From: M3007 sp040397785
GTDB lineage: Bacteria; Bacteroidota; Bacteroidia; Chitinophagales; Saprospiraceae
Direction of reading: 5' to 3'
NCBI GenBank assembly: GCA_040397785.1
Contig: JBBAVI010000007.1
Location: 32,777-96,776, forward strand
Length of the DNA stretch: 64,000 bases
A program made the position numbers and the translations under genes. Shown here piece by piece: positions 33,120 to 42,947 of this stretch; positions within the stretch are counted from its first letter, which is position 1, and every line of letters begins with the position of its first letter. Below the pieces are notes generated by a model. The model was given only the letters and a program-made list of their open reading frames with translations, was not told where the DNA came from and did no database searches.

Positions 33120-33935
33120 TTATTTTTTACGTAAAACAATTCCTTTCCCCACACTATGATGGGTCCAGGCAAACAAATTGCGATCAAGCCACAACATAAA
33201 ATCTGTTATAAAACCGAGGGCTGGGTCATCTACGGAAGCGGGACGGACCGTGAGGCTGGTTTTGGAATCCTCGGTTACATTCTTCGAGTTTTTCTTGAAA
33301 ATACTTTGGGCAATACCCGTCCAATAAACCTCCAATAGTCCAACCAAATAGTGGCTTAGACCTCGAAATTCGATTAGTTCAAGTCCAGCATCGGCAACCC
33401 ATTGTTTAAAATCGGCCGAACCGATTAAATATTCATGGCCAAAGGCATAAGCGCCCTGGGAAATACGATATTCCTTGGGTCCATTGCCGAACCAATGCCA
33501 AAAACGATTGATCGGGTCGTAAGTAATCGGAAATTCGCGGCTAGGGAACGTCATAATAGCATATGCACCCGGTTTTAGTACCCGACCGATTTCCTGCACC
33601 ATTTTGGCGGGTTGCCCCACATGTTCTATCACTTCACAGGAAAGGAGCAGGTCGAAACTGGCATCCGGATAGGACAGGGCAAGCGCATCATTTACTTCAT
33701 AATGCAGGTTCATCACGCCCCGATTGAGTTCGCGTGCATGCGCCAAGTCTTCCTCATTTACATCAACACCAATTAATTCGGCGCAGTAGGCGGCCACCAT
33801 CCGATCGTAATCGCCCTCCCCGGTTCCGAGGTTGAGGCCTTTTTCAAAAGGGGTTGATTGCGCAACTTCTTTTAGTTTGTTTTTTACAAACAAATAGCGG
33901 TTGCGAAAAGTAGGAAACAATAGTTTAAAATTCAC
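33120..33935 (-). CDS. Class I SAM-dependent methyltransferase
   Basis: 271 residues. Motif I is GLNLGTGEGDYDRMVAAYCA, followed by LIGVDVNEEDLAHAREL (motif II acid), the post-I region VNDALALSYPDASFDLLLSC and EVIEHVGQPAKMVQEIGRVL. This is the Methyltransf_11/UbiE-like subgroup acting on small molecules or lipids. A conserved C-terminal part (FGHEYLIGSADFKQWVADAG) resembles methyltransferases in polysaccharide or glycan clusters. The substrate is unknown. It is the upstream gene of a two-gene unit with the lipoprotein at 32500. Confidence 0.85.
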   Translation of the reverse strand: MNFKLLFPTFRNRYLFVKNKLKEVAQSTPFEKGLNLGTGEGDYDRMVAAYCAELIGVDVNEEDLAHARELNRGVMNLHYEVNDALALSYPDASFDLLLSCEVIEHVGQPAKMVQEIGRVLKPGAYAIMTFPSREFPITYDPINRFWHWFGNGPKEYRISQGAYAFGHEYLIGSADFKQWVADAGLELIEFRGLSHYLVGLLEVYWTGIAQSIFKKNSKNVTEDSKTSLTVRPASVDDPALGFITDFMLWLDRNLFAWTHHSVGKGIVLRKK

Positions 33936-34016
33936 AGGAGTATTGAAATTTGCCTAAATTACAATAGCAATCAGGCGTTTACAATGTTTTGAAAATCAAG
34001 TATTTAAACCTGCTTA

Positions 34017-36230
34017 TTACTTCATTTGCCCTATTGCTGCACGGAACTGTTGTGCAGCACCAGTATTGCCGGTTGCCTCATATATTTGGGCTGAAAGTTC
34101 GTAAGCCGGCCGGAAGTTGGGTGCGATCTGAATGGCTTTCATCAAATCATTGAGTGCTGTTTGGGTGTCGTTTTGTTGCTTTGCAATCAAGGCCAGATAA
34201 TACCAGGCGCTCGGATTGGATGCTTCCCGTTTGATGGATAGTTCGAATTGGGCTTTGGCCCGTCCGGCATCTTCTTTGTACAGGTAATACATGCCAATCA
34301 GGTTGTTAGCTTGCGCGTCATCGGGGCTAATTTCGAGGTTCTTTTCGGCGGCCGCTTTGGCCTCTTCCAACTGGTTGTTGTTGAGGTATGCTTGTCCCAA
34401 ATTTACCCATGCCAAGTCATTATTCGGCACATTTTCGAGTTCTTTTTTGAAATATTCGATCGCACCCGGCCAATTATTGAGTTTCATGGAAGCCATTGCG
34501 AGCGAACAGTTTTTACCATTATCTTTTAAAACGGCCAACAAAGGTGCACCACCGGCTTTTACAATATGTACAGCATTGGCAGGCGGCCATTTTCCTTTTT
34601 GCAGGGTCGCGCCATCGAGAAAGCGCGTCGGATACAAGGCGTAATCCCAGGCATCATCGCAGCGTTTTTCCCATTTCAGGTACTTGACTTTTACTTTATC
34701 GCCATATTTGGCAGTGAGTTGGCGGGTAGAATAGTACATATTGGTGGCAATTACCACCAATTCAGGCATATCGGGCCGCAAAATGCCTTGTTGTTCCAGC
34801 CATTCGATCCCCTGGCGGGTACTAACGCCCCAATAATCGGTTTCAAATTCGCCATAAGCGCCCCCTACCCCACCCTTGATCGGGTTGAAATACACATACG
34901 GAATTTGCGGATTCATGGCAATAAAGGCGGCAGAATCGACAATGGTCAGGCCCATTACGCCCATTACGGCATATTGGAGTGCTTTTTTGCCCGTAAAGAA
35001 TACGGTAAGTTCGTTCCAAAAAAGGCCCGCTACCAAGGCCATACAGGGGTAAGCAAATGTTAAGTGACGCCAGCCGTCGTGGATCACCGAGTTTTTATAA
35101 ATCACATAAAAAATCGGGAAAATACCGCCAAAAAACACCAAAGCCACCCACAAACGGTTGTATTGTTTGAATAAACGTGGTGCTAGTACGAGGCTGCCCA
35201 AAAAGCCCAATACTACTCCCAGCGGAATCGTGTACAAAATCCATTTAAGTGGATAGTTCCAGGGCGTTTTATCAGACATCATGTTTTCGCCTTCAAACAA
35301 CACACGGATTTTTACCTCCAGGTCGGAAAATTTGGAAAGTGCAATGAACGGGTTTTGCAAAGGACTTTGCAGCGCATAAGGCCAAAACAACATCGCAAAA
35401 ACATAGCCTACGAAAGCCGTTCCAAGCACGATCACCGCATAACGTGTCAGTGCTTTTGTATTGGAAAAGGCCGATAAACCGCCGTTTTTGAGTAAAAAGT
35501 GCAGTCCGGCAAACAAAAACAGGATACCAAACGACAACAAACCACCGGCGCGAATGGCCAGCGCAATGGCCAACCCAGCTGCTAAACCAAGGAGGTTCCA
35601 GCGACGCGGATTGGGCATTTTGTCCAAAACCGCCACCATATTATACATGGCCATCATGTACCCGGCGGCAAAAGGAATATCTTTTGGGTTCATCAAACCA
35701 TCGCCGATAAAGCGCGGCGAAACGAGCATAAGGATCATCGTAAACAAACCCGCTTGCCAACCCGCAATCAATCGGGCCAACAAAGCGGTACACAAAATAG
35801 CGACCCAGGCTAAGATCGCGCTGGAAGCATGGCGGACCTGGTGGTAACCCAAGGTATTTTGCTCAAGCCCGAGCGCCTTGTTGGCAAAACCGGTGACAAT
35901 TTCAAAAAAGCCACCATACAAGTGCATATTTCCATCGGGAATATTGAGCGCCGAGGTGTCTTTGCCAAACGTTCCGTAATAATTGACTAGTTTTTTGGAA
36001 TAATCGCATTGAAACTTGTCATCCGCATTGATCCCGCTGCCTAAAGACAGGAAAATCAATACGAGCAGGCCGAAACCTGCCAGTCCCCAAAATGCATACC
36101 GTTGCGTTTTTGTTTCCAACGGGCGTTCGATGGCGGGGAGCCAGTCACGCACAGGAGCAACAGGTTTTGCAATAGGCGCTTTTTTCTCTTGCGCAGATGA
36201 TTTTGGTACGGGTTTGCCGGATTTTGCCAT
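34017..36230 (-). CDS. Membrane glycosyltransferase-like protein with C-terminal TPR domain
   Basis: 737 residues from ATG 36230; the TTG at 36242 gives only four more residues. An N-terminal Lys/Pro-rich tail precedes a long polytopic region (about 45-450) with about ten hydrophobic helices (RYAFWGLAGFGLLVLIFLSL, SSAILAWVAILCTALLARLI, WILYTIPLGVVLGFLGSLVL). It contains YSKKLVNYYGTFGKDTSALN, the Asp-rich loop region expected after the first helix of GT-C enzymes. The C-terminal 150 residues are tetratricopeptide repeats (WVNLGQAYLNNNQLEEAKAA, AWYYLALIAKQQNDTQTALN). The GT-C family, polyprenyl-phosphate sugar donor and acceptor cannot be assigned. A GT-C and TPR combination is typical of outer-envelope glycan work in Bacteroidota. 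Confidence 0.7.
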   Translation of the reverse strand: MAKSGKPVPKSSAQEKKAPIAKPVAPVRDWLPAIERPLETKTQRYAFWGLAGFGLLVLIFLSLGSGINADDKFQCDYSKKLVNYYGTFGKDTSALNIPDGNMHLYGGFFEIVTGFANKALGLEQNTLGYHQVRHASSAILAWVAILCTALLARLIAGWQAGLFTMILMLVSPRFIGDGLMNPKDIPFAAGYMMAMYNMVAVLDKMPNPRRWNLLGLAAGLAIALAIRAGGLLSFGILFLFAGLHFLLKNGGLSAFSNTKALTRYAVIVLGTAFVGYVFAMLFWPYALQSPLQNPFIALSKFSDLEVKIRVLFEGENMMSDKTPWNYPLKWILYTIPLGVVLGFLGSLVLAPRLFKQYNRLWVALVFFGGIFPIFYVIYKNSVIHDGWRHLTFAYPCMALVAGLFWNELTVFFTGKKALQYAVMGVMGLTIVDSAAFIAMNPQIPYVYFNPIKGGVGGAYGEFETDYWGVSTRQGIEWLEQQGILRPDMPELVVIATNMYYSTRQLTAKYGDKVKVKYLKWEKRCDDAWDYALYPTRFLDGATLQKGKWPPANAVHIVKAGGAPLLAVLKDNGKNCSLAMASMKLNNWPGAIEYFKKELENVPNNDLAWVNLGQAYLNNNQLEEAKAAAEKNLEISPDDAQANNLIGMYYLYKEDAGRAKAQFELSIKREASNPSAWYYLALIAKQQNDTQTALNDLMKAIQIAPNFRPAYELSAQIYEATGNTGAAQQFRAAIGQMK

Positions 36231-36474
36231 TTTTTGAAACAAGCGATAACAGCCAGTGGTTCAACTTCCTATCCCCAAAAAAAACTTTGAACATATTGGA
36301 AAAAGGGTTGAGCACAAGCCGAATGAATAAAACCGGCGAAAGGTAGCGAAAAAGTGATCCTTCCCGTGTAGTCGGGCATTTTTTATCCGTCAAAATGTCG
36401 CGTGGGTACGCGCACGAAGAGTTTAATTACTTGATTTTCAATAATTTATAATTTTAAATATCCTATTGCAGCAT

Positions 36475-36690
36475 TTAAGTGTGTCGCACAAAATAATACA
36501 ACAGTACGGCCGTAATTAATAGAAATACGAGCACCAGGGCAACTTGCCCCAATTGCAAAAAGCGAATTCTCCGGCGTGGGCGCAATTTGCGGCGTTCCAG
36601 TTTTTGTTCCAACCGCTCCCAAACCTGCTCCGAAGGGAGTTCGTGCAGTTTGGACTCGTTTTCTTTGAAAAAATCAAAAAGATCGGGCAT
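36475..36690 (-). CDS. Small single-pass membrane protein, putative anti-sigma partner
   Basis: 71 residues. The cytosolic N-terminus (MPDLFDFFKENESKLHELPS) is helical, a strongly basic patch (ERRKLRPRRRIRF) precedes one membrane helix (QVALVLVFLLITAVLLYYFV) and the C-terminus is only four residues. The orientation and size match the small anti-sigma-like proteins encoded after ECF sigma factors in Bacteroidota, and the sigma gene lies 561 bp upstream on the same strand. Five copies of a 7-bp repeat abut the start codon. The anti-sigma role is an inference from position. Confidence 0.6.
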   Translation of the reverse strand: MPDLFDFFKENESKLHELPSEQVWERLEQKLERRKLRPRRRIRFLQLGQVALVLVFLLITAVLLYYFVRHT

Positions 36691-36729
<39 letters not shown>

Positions 36730-36760
36730 ATCTACTTAAAATATCAATTAATATTGAATG

Positions 36761-37165
36761 AAATCAAATCTTTTCGACCCCAGCAGGGTCTGCAACCAAA
36801 TCATTCCAACCCCAGCATAGATGGCATTCCTGAAACCAAATCATTCCAACCCTAACGAAGATGGCATTCCTGAAACCAAATCATTCCAACCCCACCGGGG
36901 ATGGCAATCCTGAAACCAAATCATTCCAACCCCACCGGGGATGGCAATCCTGAAACCAAATCATTACGACCCCACCGGGGATGGCAATCCTGAAACCAAA
37001 TCATTCCAACCCCACCGGGGATGGCAATCCTGAAACCAAATCATTACGACCCCAGCGGGGTCGCATCTTTGTAACTCGAATCATTACGACCCCAGCGGGG
37101 TCGCATCTTTGTAGAAAAAAATTGGCGTCCCAAACCATCACGACCCCAGCGGGGTCGCATATTTG
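36761..37165. repeat. 40-bp tandem repeat array with hairpin core
   Basis: Eight units in exact 40-bp register start at 36801, 36841, 36881, 36921, 36961, 37001, 37041 and 37081, with degenerate units at both ends. Each has the block TCATTCCAACCCC...GGGG and then GATGGCAATCCTGAAACCA. The rightmost units carry a perfect stem CGACCCC-AG-CGGGGTCG; leftward units have a decayed version. It has no spacers, so it is not a CRISPR array. Confidence 0.92.
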
Positions 37166-37171
37166 TGGATC

Positions 37172-37236
37172 GTGCATTTGTTTTGTGCATTTGTTTTGGA
37201 CATTTGTTTTGGACATTTGTTTTGGGCATTTGTTTT
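37172..37236. repeat. 13-bp tandem repeat (5 copies)
   Basis: Five consecutive 13-bp units of the form Gn(C/A)CATTTGTTTT-like sequence (GTGCATTTGTTTT x2, GGACATTTGTTTT x2, GGGCATTTGTTTT) run from 37172 to 37236. They lie just past the sigma-factor stop on the minus strand. Confidence 0.9.
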
Positions 37237-37250
37237 GACATTTATAAGCA

Positions 37251-37778
37251 TTAATACCCTTTGGTTTTAAGGAGTTGCCGAAGTTTTTCCTTGGCCAGGA
37301 TCAATTGGGATTTGCTGGTATTGATAGAAATGCCCAACATATCGGCTATTTCCTGGTGTTTGAAACCTTCAAGCACGTATAAATTGAACACGGTGCGGTA
37401 TCCATTGGGCAATTGGTCGAGCAGATTAAGGATTTCGCGGGCGGACAATTCGGCTTCGATGGAAAAACTGTCGGGATGATCGTTTACCATGGCGTCCTCG
37501 CCGGGAAAGACCAGGGGTTGCACTTTGCGGAGTTTCATGAGGGCCTCATTGACCATCACGCGGCGGATCCAACCCTCGAAACTGCCTGAGCCCGCGTACG
37601 ATTCAATTTGCGTAAACACCTTATACATACCGCTCACCAGGGCATCTTCGGCATCCTCGCGGGACTTCAAGTAGCGCCGGCACACCGAAAACATCAGGGC
37701 GGCATACCGGTCGTACAGGGCCTTTTGCGCCTGGCGATCCTGCGCTTGCAGGCGTTCTATAAGGGATTGTTCAGACAT
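37251..37778 (-). CDS. ECF RNA polymerase sigma factor
   Basis: 175 residues. Region 2 reads ALYDRYAALMFSVCRRYLKS, EDAEDALVSGMYKVFTQIES and WIRRVMVNEALMKLRK. Region 4 reads LLDQLPNGYRTVFNLYVLEG, FKHQEIADMLGISINTSKSQ and LILAKEKLRQLL. It is a group IV (ECF) sigma factor of the type common in Bacteroidota, and its regulon is unknown. The small membrane protein gene at 36475 lies downstream on the same strand, separated by three tandem-repeat arrays. The start is divergent from lysA. Confidence 0.92.
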   Translation of the reverse strand: MSEQSLIERLQAQDRQAQKALYDRYAALMFSVCRRYLKSREDAEDALVSGMYKVFTQIESYAGSGSFEGWIRRVMVNEALMKLRKVQPLVFPGEDAMVNDHPDSFSIEAELSAREILNLLDQLPNGYRTVFNLYVLEGFKHQEIADMLGISINTSKSQLILAKEKLRQLLKTKGY

Positions 37779-37960
37779 TCGGGATCATGCTATTTTCGTA
37801 CAAACTATCAACAATGATGCAGGCCTTGATACTTTTGGTGCGCGGACAAGCAGAATCTATTAATTTTGCGGCCCTAAAGTATTTCTTTTTTTTCACAGAT
37901 TGGTTGCAAAAAGCTTTTGAGCAGGGCGCAACCGGTGCATTCAACAACCCATTTCGAAGC

Positions 37961-39193
37961 GTGGAACTTGTAAACGGCAAATATCAGTTTGAAGGCGGCA
38001 TTGATCCGCTGGAACTTTGTAAAGAATATGGATCACCCCTTTACGTATATGATGCATCTATCATGGAACGTCAATATCGGCGTATTACAGCGGCATTTAC
38101 CTACCCCAAGGTACACATTCATTATGCATGCAAGGCGCTGACCAATTTGACGGTGATGAAGTTGTTTCGCAAATGGGGCGCTGGACTGGATTGTGTATCC
38201 ATCCAGGAGGTCCGTTTGGGTATTTTAGCCGGTTATGCGCCAGAGAACATTTTGTACACCCCCAATTTTGCGGGGATTGATGAATTTGACGAGGCCGTTG
38301 CGCTGGGGGTAAAAATTAATATTGACGCGATTCCGATGTTGGAAAACTGGGGATTGAACCATAAAAACGTGCCTGTATGTTTGCGCATCAATCCGCATTT
38401 GATGGCGGGAGGCAATGAAAAAATCAGTGTGGGCCATATTGACTCCAAATTTGGCATCAGCATTCACCAATTGCCGCACGTATTGCGCGTGGTGGAGAGC
38501 CAGGGCTTGGTGATCGAGGGTTTGCACATGCATACGGGTTCGGATATTTTGGATGTGGATGTGTTTTTGCTTGGGGCCGAAATTTTGTTTGAATCGGCGC
38601 GCAAGTTTCCGGCGCTGGAGTTTATCGATTTGGGCAGCGGTTTTAAAGTGCCTTACAAAACCGATGATATTGAGACCGATGTGGAGGAACTGGGTGAAAA
38701 ACTGAGCCAGCGTTTTGCCGAATTCTGCAAAGAGTATGGGCGGGAACTGACCTTGATGTTTGAACCAGGCAAGTTTTTGGTGAGCGAATCGGGTTACCTT
38801 TTTGCGCGCTGTACTTTGGTAAAACAAACCACCTCTACCACTTTTGTAGGTTTAGATACGGGTATGAATCATTTGATTCGTCCGATGTTTTATGGCAGTT
38901 ACCACAAAATTGTGAATGTAACGGAACCGAGTTTCAAGCCGCGGATATATACCGTAGTGGGCAATATCTGTGAAACCGACACTTTTGGCAGCGACCGGCG
39001 CATTGCGGAAGTGGTAGAAGGTGATGTTTTGGCCTTTTACAATGCAGGCGCTTATGGCTGGATGATGTCATCGAATTATAATTCACGGCCGCGTCCGGCG
39101 GAAGTGCTGATTTATGAAGGTAAAGCACATTTAATTCGCAAGCGGGAAACAATTGAGGATTTGGTGCGGAATCAGGTGGAGATTGCGTTGTAG
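37961..39193 (+). CDS. lysA: Diaminopimelate decarboxylase
   Basis: 410 residues from GTG 37961 (VELVNGKYQFEGGIDPLELC), which matches the usual N-terminus of the Bacteroidota family. The frame opens at 37787, but -7-like elements at 37830-37837 and 37861-37868 (TACTTTTG, TAATTTTG) lie within it, so the earlier start is unlikely. The PLP lysine is in HYACKALTNLTVMKLFRKWG, the phosphate-binding glycine loop in FIDLGSGFKVPY, and the active-site Cys-Glu-x-x-Asp in NICETDTFGSDRR. It makes lysine from meso-diaminopimelate. No other lysine genes adjoin it. Confidence 0.92.
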   Translation: MELVNGKYQFEGGIDPLELCKEYGSPLYVYDASIMERQYRRITAAFTYPKVHIHYACKALTNLTVMKLFRKWGAGLDCVSIQEVRLGILAGYAPENILYTPNFAGIDEFDEAVALGVKINIDAIPMLENWGLNHKNVPVCLRINPHLMAGGNEKISVGHIDSKFGISIHQLPHVLRVVESQGLVIEGLHMHTGSDILDVDVFLLGAEILFESARKFPALEFIDLGSGFKVPYKTDDIETDVEELGEKLSQRFAEFCKEYGRELTLMFEPGKFLVSESGYLFARCTLVKQTTSTTFVGLDTGMNHLIRPMFYGSYHKIVNVTEPSFKPRIYTVVGNICETDTFGSDRRIAEVVEGDVLAFYNAGAYGWMMSSNYNSRPRPAEVLIYEGKAHLIRKRETIEDLVRNQVEIAL

Positions 39194-39774
39194 GGGTGCA
39201 GGGCAAACCAACGATTACGCGGATTTTCACAGATTTTATTGTCAATTATTTGAAAATAAACAGTTTTTGCACATTAATCAATCCATTTTAAGGACTATTT
39301 CTTTGTACGTACAGTTATATTTTGAAATGCGGGTTGTTTTAATATCTAATGGGCTTATGATGTGCGTTTTAGGAAAAACTTGCCGCACTAATTTAGTATA
39401 AAAACATCCTATTTATTAAAAAAAATAGGATGTTTTTACATTTTTTACTTTGTGTTTTTATACTATTTTTGTTATATTATTTGATTTAGCGTATAAAATA
39501 AGCAATTTTTGCGGCCGAATTTTGGACGCCTGCGCTTAGCGTCTATAAAAACGAATATATGCGTCGGGGCTTGGACGGCAAAAATCGGCAGGCAAAGTGT
39601 ACTTTTTTGGTAAAGTCGATTGAAAGAACCAACTTTTATGGGCTGTACTTGTTTTATTCTCTTTCCCGATCTACTGGTGCATAAAAAACATAAAATAATC
39701 ATAATCAACACTTTGCGTTTTAATCATTTTAAAACCAGCGTGTATAATAACCTCACTTCAAAACATTTTAATCA
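39194..39774. other. Long intergenic region with a bidirectional terminator and a repeat fragment
   Basis: No gene is supported in these 581 bp. At 39211-39236 there is a fragment related to the CGCAGAT/TTACGCAG repeats. At 39399-39438 a perfect 16-bp stem (TAAAAACATCCTATTT) with an 8-nt loop has a T-rich 3' arm on both strands and is a likely terminator. Positions 39500-39774 are AT-rich and hold the promoter region of the M16 gene, though I see no clear -7 element. Confidence 0.6.
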
Positions 39775-42642
39775 ATGACAAGCATGGTAACTACGCCGAC
39801 AACCTTTAAAACGGTCCCTGGCGATCCTATTAAAGTGCTACAATATACATTGTCGAATGGCCTTCAATTGTTCCTTTCGATTCATAAAAACGAGCCCCGG
39901 GTTTATACAGAGATCGCGGTGCGTGCGGGCAGCAAGCATGATCCGGCGGATACCACGGGTTTGGCCCATTATTTTGAGCACATGATGTTTAAAGGTACCG
40001 ATCGTATGGGTACCCTCAATTGGCCTAAAGAAAAAGCCTTGTTGGATGAAATTGAGGCCCTTTTCGAGCAACATCGACAAGAACAGGACCCTGAAAAGAA
40101 GAAATTCCTGTATGCCGAAATTGATCGACTGTCGTCGGATGCTGCAAAACTTGCGGCGGCCAATGAATACGACAAATTGGTGAGCGCCATTGGAGCAAAA
40201 GGCACCAATGCCTATACCTGGGTGGAGCAAACCGTTTACTTGAATGATATTCCTTCGAATGAATTGGAGCGCTGGTTTGAATTGGAAAGCGAACGTTTTC
40301 GGCGGCCGATATTGCGTTTGTTTCATACCGAACTGGAAACCGTTTTTGAAGAGTATAATATCAGCCAGGACCGTGATTTTCGGAAAGTGAGCAAGGCCAT
40401 TCAGGAAAAACTCACGCCTACCCACCCGTACGGCACCCAAACTACCTTGGGCCGTGGGGAAGACTTGAAAAACCCATCACAGACCAATATTTACCGGTTT
40501 TTTGATCAATATTATGTGCCCAATAATATGGCCATTGTGCTTTGCGGTGATTTTGATCCGGAGGAAGCCGTTCAATTGGCGGAAACTTATTTTGGGCAAT
40601 TTGCCAGCAAAAAAATCCCGGAATTCCGATTTGATCCGCAACCAGCCTTGGAAAGTCGGGTAAAAATGGATGTTTATGGCACGGAAGCAGGCTGGGTAGA
40701 AATGGCCTGGCGCTTCGATCATGCACAATCGCGTGAATCGATGATGTTGCCGGTTATTGCGGGTATTTTACATAATTATCAGGCTGGTTTGTTTGATTTG
40801 AACCTGATTCAGCAGCAAAAACTGTTAGAGGCTTACGCGTATCCGCGTGTACATGAGGACTTTGGAACGCTGTTTTTGCATGGAAAACCGCGGGAGGGAC
40901 AGTCGCTGGATGAAGTAGAACAATTGATGTGGCACCAAATTGAATTATTGGCCAAAGGTGAATTTGAGGATTGGTTGCCGGGGGCTGTTTTGAAAGACAT
41001 GAAATTGTCGGAAATCAAAGAATACGAAAAAAACCAGGGTCGTGCAGGCGCGATCACGAATGCATTTGTGTTGGGACTGGAATGGTCGGATATGGTGCAT
41101 CGCTGGAAAAAACTGGCTGCCATTACCAAGGCGGATGTCATGGCTTTTGCCCAAGAACACTTGCGCAACAACAATTATGCGGTCGTGTACAAGCATACGG
41201 GTGAAGATAAGGGTGTCATGAAGGTGGATAAGCCGCCCATCACACCCATTGAAGTGAATCGCCAAGATATTTCGGAATATGCCCAAGCCTTTTTAGGTAA
41301 AGCGGTGCCTGATATTACGCCACAGTTCCTGGATTTTAAAAATTTGATCAAAAAATCGTCGATTACGCCCAAACTGAAACTAAAATCCATTCAGGAGCGG
41401 AGCAGTCAACTGTTTCGGTTGGATTATATTTTCGATATGGGTCGAACCAGTGATCGGCGCTTGTCGATGATGGCTACTTATTTGCCATTTTTGGGAACCA
41501 GTCGCTTGAGTCCGAGTGCCTTACAGCAGGCATTTTACCGCTTGGGTGTTCATTTTTCGGCGACTTGCCAGGACGAGCATTTGTATTTGACCTTGAGTGG
41601 CCTGGAAGAATCGCTGGAAGAAGGCATTGTGCTGATGGAAGAAGTGCTGGCAGATGCGCAGCCTAACGCGGAGGCATTGTCTAATTTGATTGAGGATGTT
41701 TTGAAAAGGCGGGAGAATGACAAGATGGATAAAAAAGTGATTTTATCGAAAGCGATGAGCAATTATGCCAAATACGGCAAGGTTTCACCGTTTTCTGATA
41801 AATTTTCGAAAGAAGAACTGTTAGCGATTACTCCCCAGGAATTGACAGGTTTATTGCGGAATTTACGCAGTTTTGAGCATGAAGCCTTTTATTTTGGTGC
41901 CCGCAGTGCCCGTGCCGTGGCAGGCATGTTGAAAAAGCACCATATTGTTCCGGCCCAGTTACAAAAAACCTTAATGCCGAAGAAATATCGGGAAATTGGT
42001 GTATCCAAGGACAAAGTGTTGTTTGTGCATTTTCCGATGGTACAGGTTGAGTTGTTGTTGATTTCGAAAGGAACGCCCCATTTTAACCTGGAAGAGCATA
42101 TTTACTCTGAATGGTATAACCAGTATTTTGGATATGGGTTATCGTCGATTGTATTTCAGGAAATTCGGGAATCCAAGGCGCTGGCGTATTCGGCTTATGT
42201 ATTTGCGGCCAATCCCAATCAGAAAAAGCGCGCGCATTACCTTCAGGCATATGTGGGTACACAGCCCGATAAGTTACACGAGGCGGTCGGCGCATTTCAG
42301 GAGATTTTAGAAAACATGCCTGTTTCATCGTCCCAAATAGAAAATGCGCGGCAGAGTGTTTTGAAACAAATTGCAGCGGGCCGCATTACCAAGGCGGATA
42401 TTTATTGGACTTGGCGGACCAACCGCGACCGAGGATTTTTGAATAAAGACTTGCGGGAATCGGTTTACAACACCCTGGAACATGCTTCGGCGGAAGATTT
42501 GGTCCGTTACCAACAAACATTTGTGCAAGGAAGGCATTATACCTGGCTGGTGTTGGGCGACCGAGCGCGGATTGATTTCAACTATTTGAAATCAATTGGG
42601 AAAGTGTCGGAGTTGAGTTTGGAGGAGATTTTTGGGTATTAA
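39775..42642 (+). CDS. M16 family metallopeptidase (two-domain, pitrilysin-like)
   Basis: 955 residues. The inverted zinc motif is HYFEH (His65, Glu68, His69) in GLAHYFEHMMFKGTD, and a third zinc ligand Glu is expected in LETVFEEYNISQDRDF. The second, non-catalytic M16 half begins near residue 530 and contains the R/Y-type substrate site (GYGLSSIVFQEIRESKALAY). There is no signal peptide, so it is cytosolic or periplasmic by another route. M16 peptidases degrade short peptides, possibly including cleaved signal peptides. A palindromic repeat follows its stop. Confidence 0.9.
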   Translation: MTSMVTTPTTFKTVPGDPIKVLQYTLSNGLQLFLSIHKNEPRVYTEIAVRAGSKHDPADTTGLAHYFEHMMFKGTDRMGTLNWPKEKALLDEIEALFEQHRQEQDPEKKKFLYAEIDRLSSDAAKLAAANEYDKLVSAIGAKGTNAYTWVEQTVYLNDIPSNELERWFELESERFRRPILRLFHTELETVFEEYNISQDRDFRKVSKAIQEKLTPTHPYGTQTTLGRGEDLKNPSQTNIYRFFDQYYVPNNMAIVLCGDFDPEEAVQLAETYFGQFASKKIPEFRFDPQPALESRVKMDVYGTEAGWVEMAWRFDHAQSRESMMLPVIAGILHNYQAGLFDLNLIQQQKLLEAYAYPRVHEDFGTLFLHGKPREGQSLDEVEQLMWHQIELLAKGEFEDWLPGAVLKDMKLSEIKEYEKNQGRAGAITNAFVLGLEWSDMVHRWKKLAAITKADVMAFAQEHLRNNNYAVVYKHTGEDKGVMKVDKPPITPIEVNRQDISEYAQAFLGKAVPDITPQFLDFKNLIKKSSITPKLKLKSIQERSSQLFRLDYIFDMGRTSDRRLSMMATYLPFLGTSRLSPSALQQAFYRLGVHFSATCQDEHLYLTLSGLEESLEEGIVLMEEVLADAQPNAEALSNLIEDVLKRRENDKMDKKVILSKAMSNYAKYGKVSPFSDKFSKEELLAITPQELTGLLRNLRSFEHEAFYFGARSARAVAGMLKKHHIVPAQLQKTLMPKKYREIGVSKDKVLFVHFPMVQVELLLISKGTPHFNLEEHIYSEWYNQYFGYGLSSIVFQEIRESKALAYSAYVFAANPNQKKRAHYLQAYVGTQPDKLHEAVGAFQEILENMPVSSSQIENARQSVLKQIAAGRITKADIYWTWRTNRDRGFLNKDLRESVYNTLEHASAEDLVRYQQTFVQGRHYTWLVLGDRARIDFNYLKSIGKVSELSLEEIFGY

Positions 42643-42664
42643 TTGTATACTGCACACTGTATAG

Positions 42665-42761
42665 TTTCGCGCAGATGTTACGCAGATTCGTTTTCGCAGA
42701 TGTTACGCGGAAAAATCTGCGTAAGATCTGCGCTTTTTTTCTGTGTAACATCTGCGTGAAA
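42665..42761. repeat. Long palindromic repeat, CGCAGAT/TTACGCAG family, copy 2
   Basis: An imperfect palindrome of about 97 bp with the same outer sequence and internal iterations as the element at 27051-27146 (TTTCGCGCAGATGTTACGCA ... TGTAACATCTGCGTGAAA). It again occupies the gap between two convergent genes, the M16 peptidase and the giant adhesin. The two elements are clearly homologous. Confidence 0.8.
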
Positions 42762-42793
42762 AATATCCAGTAGGATGGTCTGCTGCAACAAAT

Positions 42794-42883
42794 TTACTTT
42801 TTTGGAAGCATTTTGCGCGCTTTCTCCACCATTTCAGTGGATATATTGAAAAGATTGGCGACGGCTGCATTATCCTTTAGTTT
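42794..42883 (-). pseudogene. Possible remnant of a small gene
   Basis: A minus-strand reading frame after an upstream stop encodes KLKDNAAVANLFNISTEMVE then KARKMLPKK and a stop. The sequence has helix-turn-helix-like character but no start codon, and no family could be assigned. It may be a chance open stretch. Confidence 0.25.
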
Positions 42884-42885
42884 TT

Positions 42886-42923
42886 AAAAAAAGCCCCAAC
42901 TGCACTTCACGCGCAGCCGGGGC
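42886..42923 (-). terminator. Intrinsic terminator of the giant adhesin gene
   Basis: On the minus strand an 11-bp stem (GCCCCGGCTGC ... GTAGTTGGGGC-like, two G-T pairs; 42923 to 42893) is followed by seven Ts (42892-42886). It lies 25 bp past the adhesin stop codon. Confidence 0.8.
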
Positions 42924-42947
42924 CAATTCATTTTGCAATACCGCTTA

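Noticed and set aside
36761..37165. The 40-bp repeats resemble a CRISPR array.
   Set aside because: The units are joined head to tail with no unique spacers, and no cas genes are present. It is a tandem repeat.
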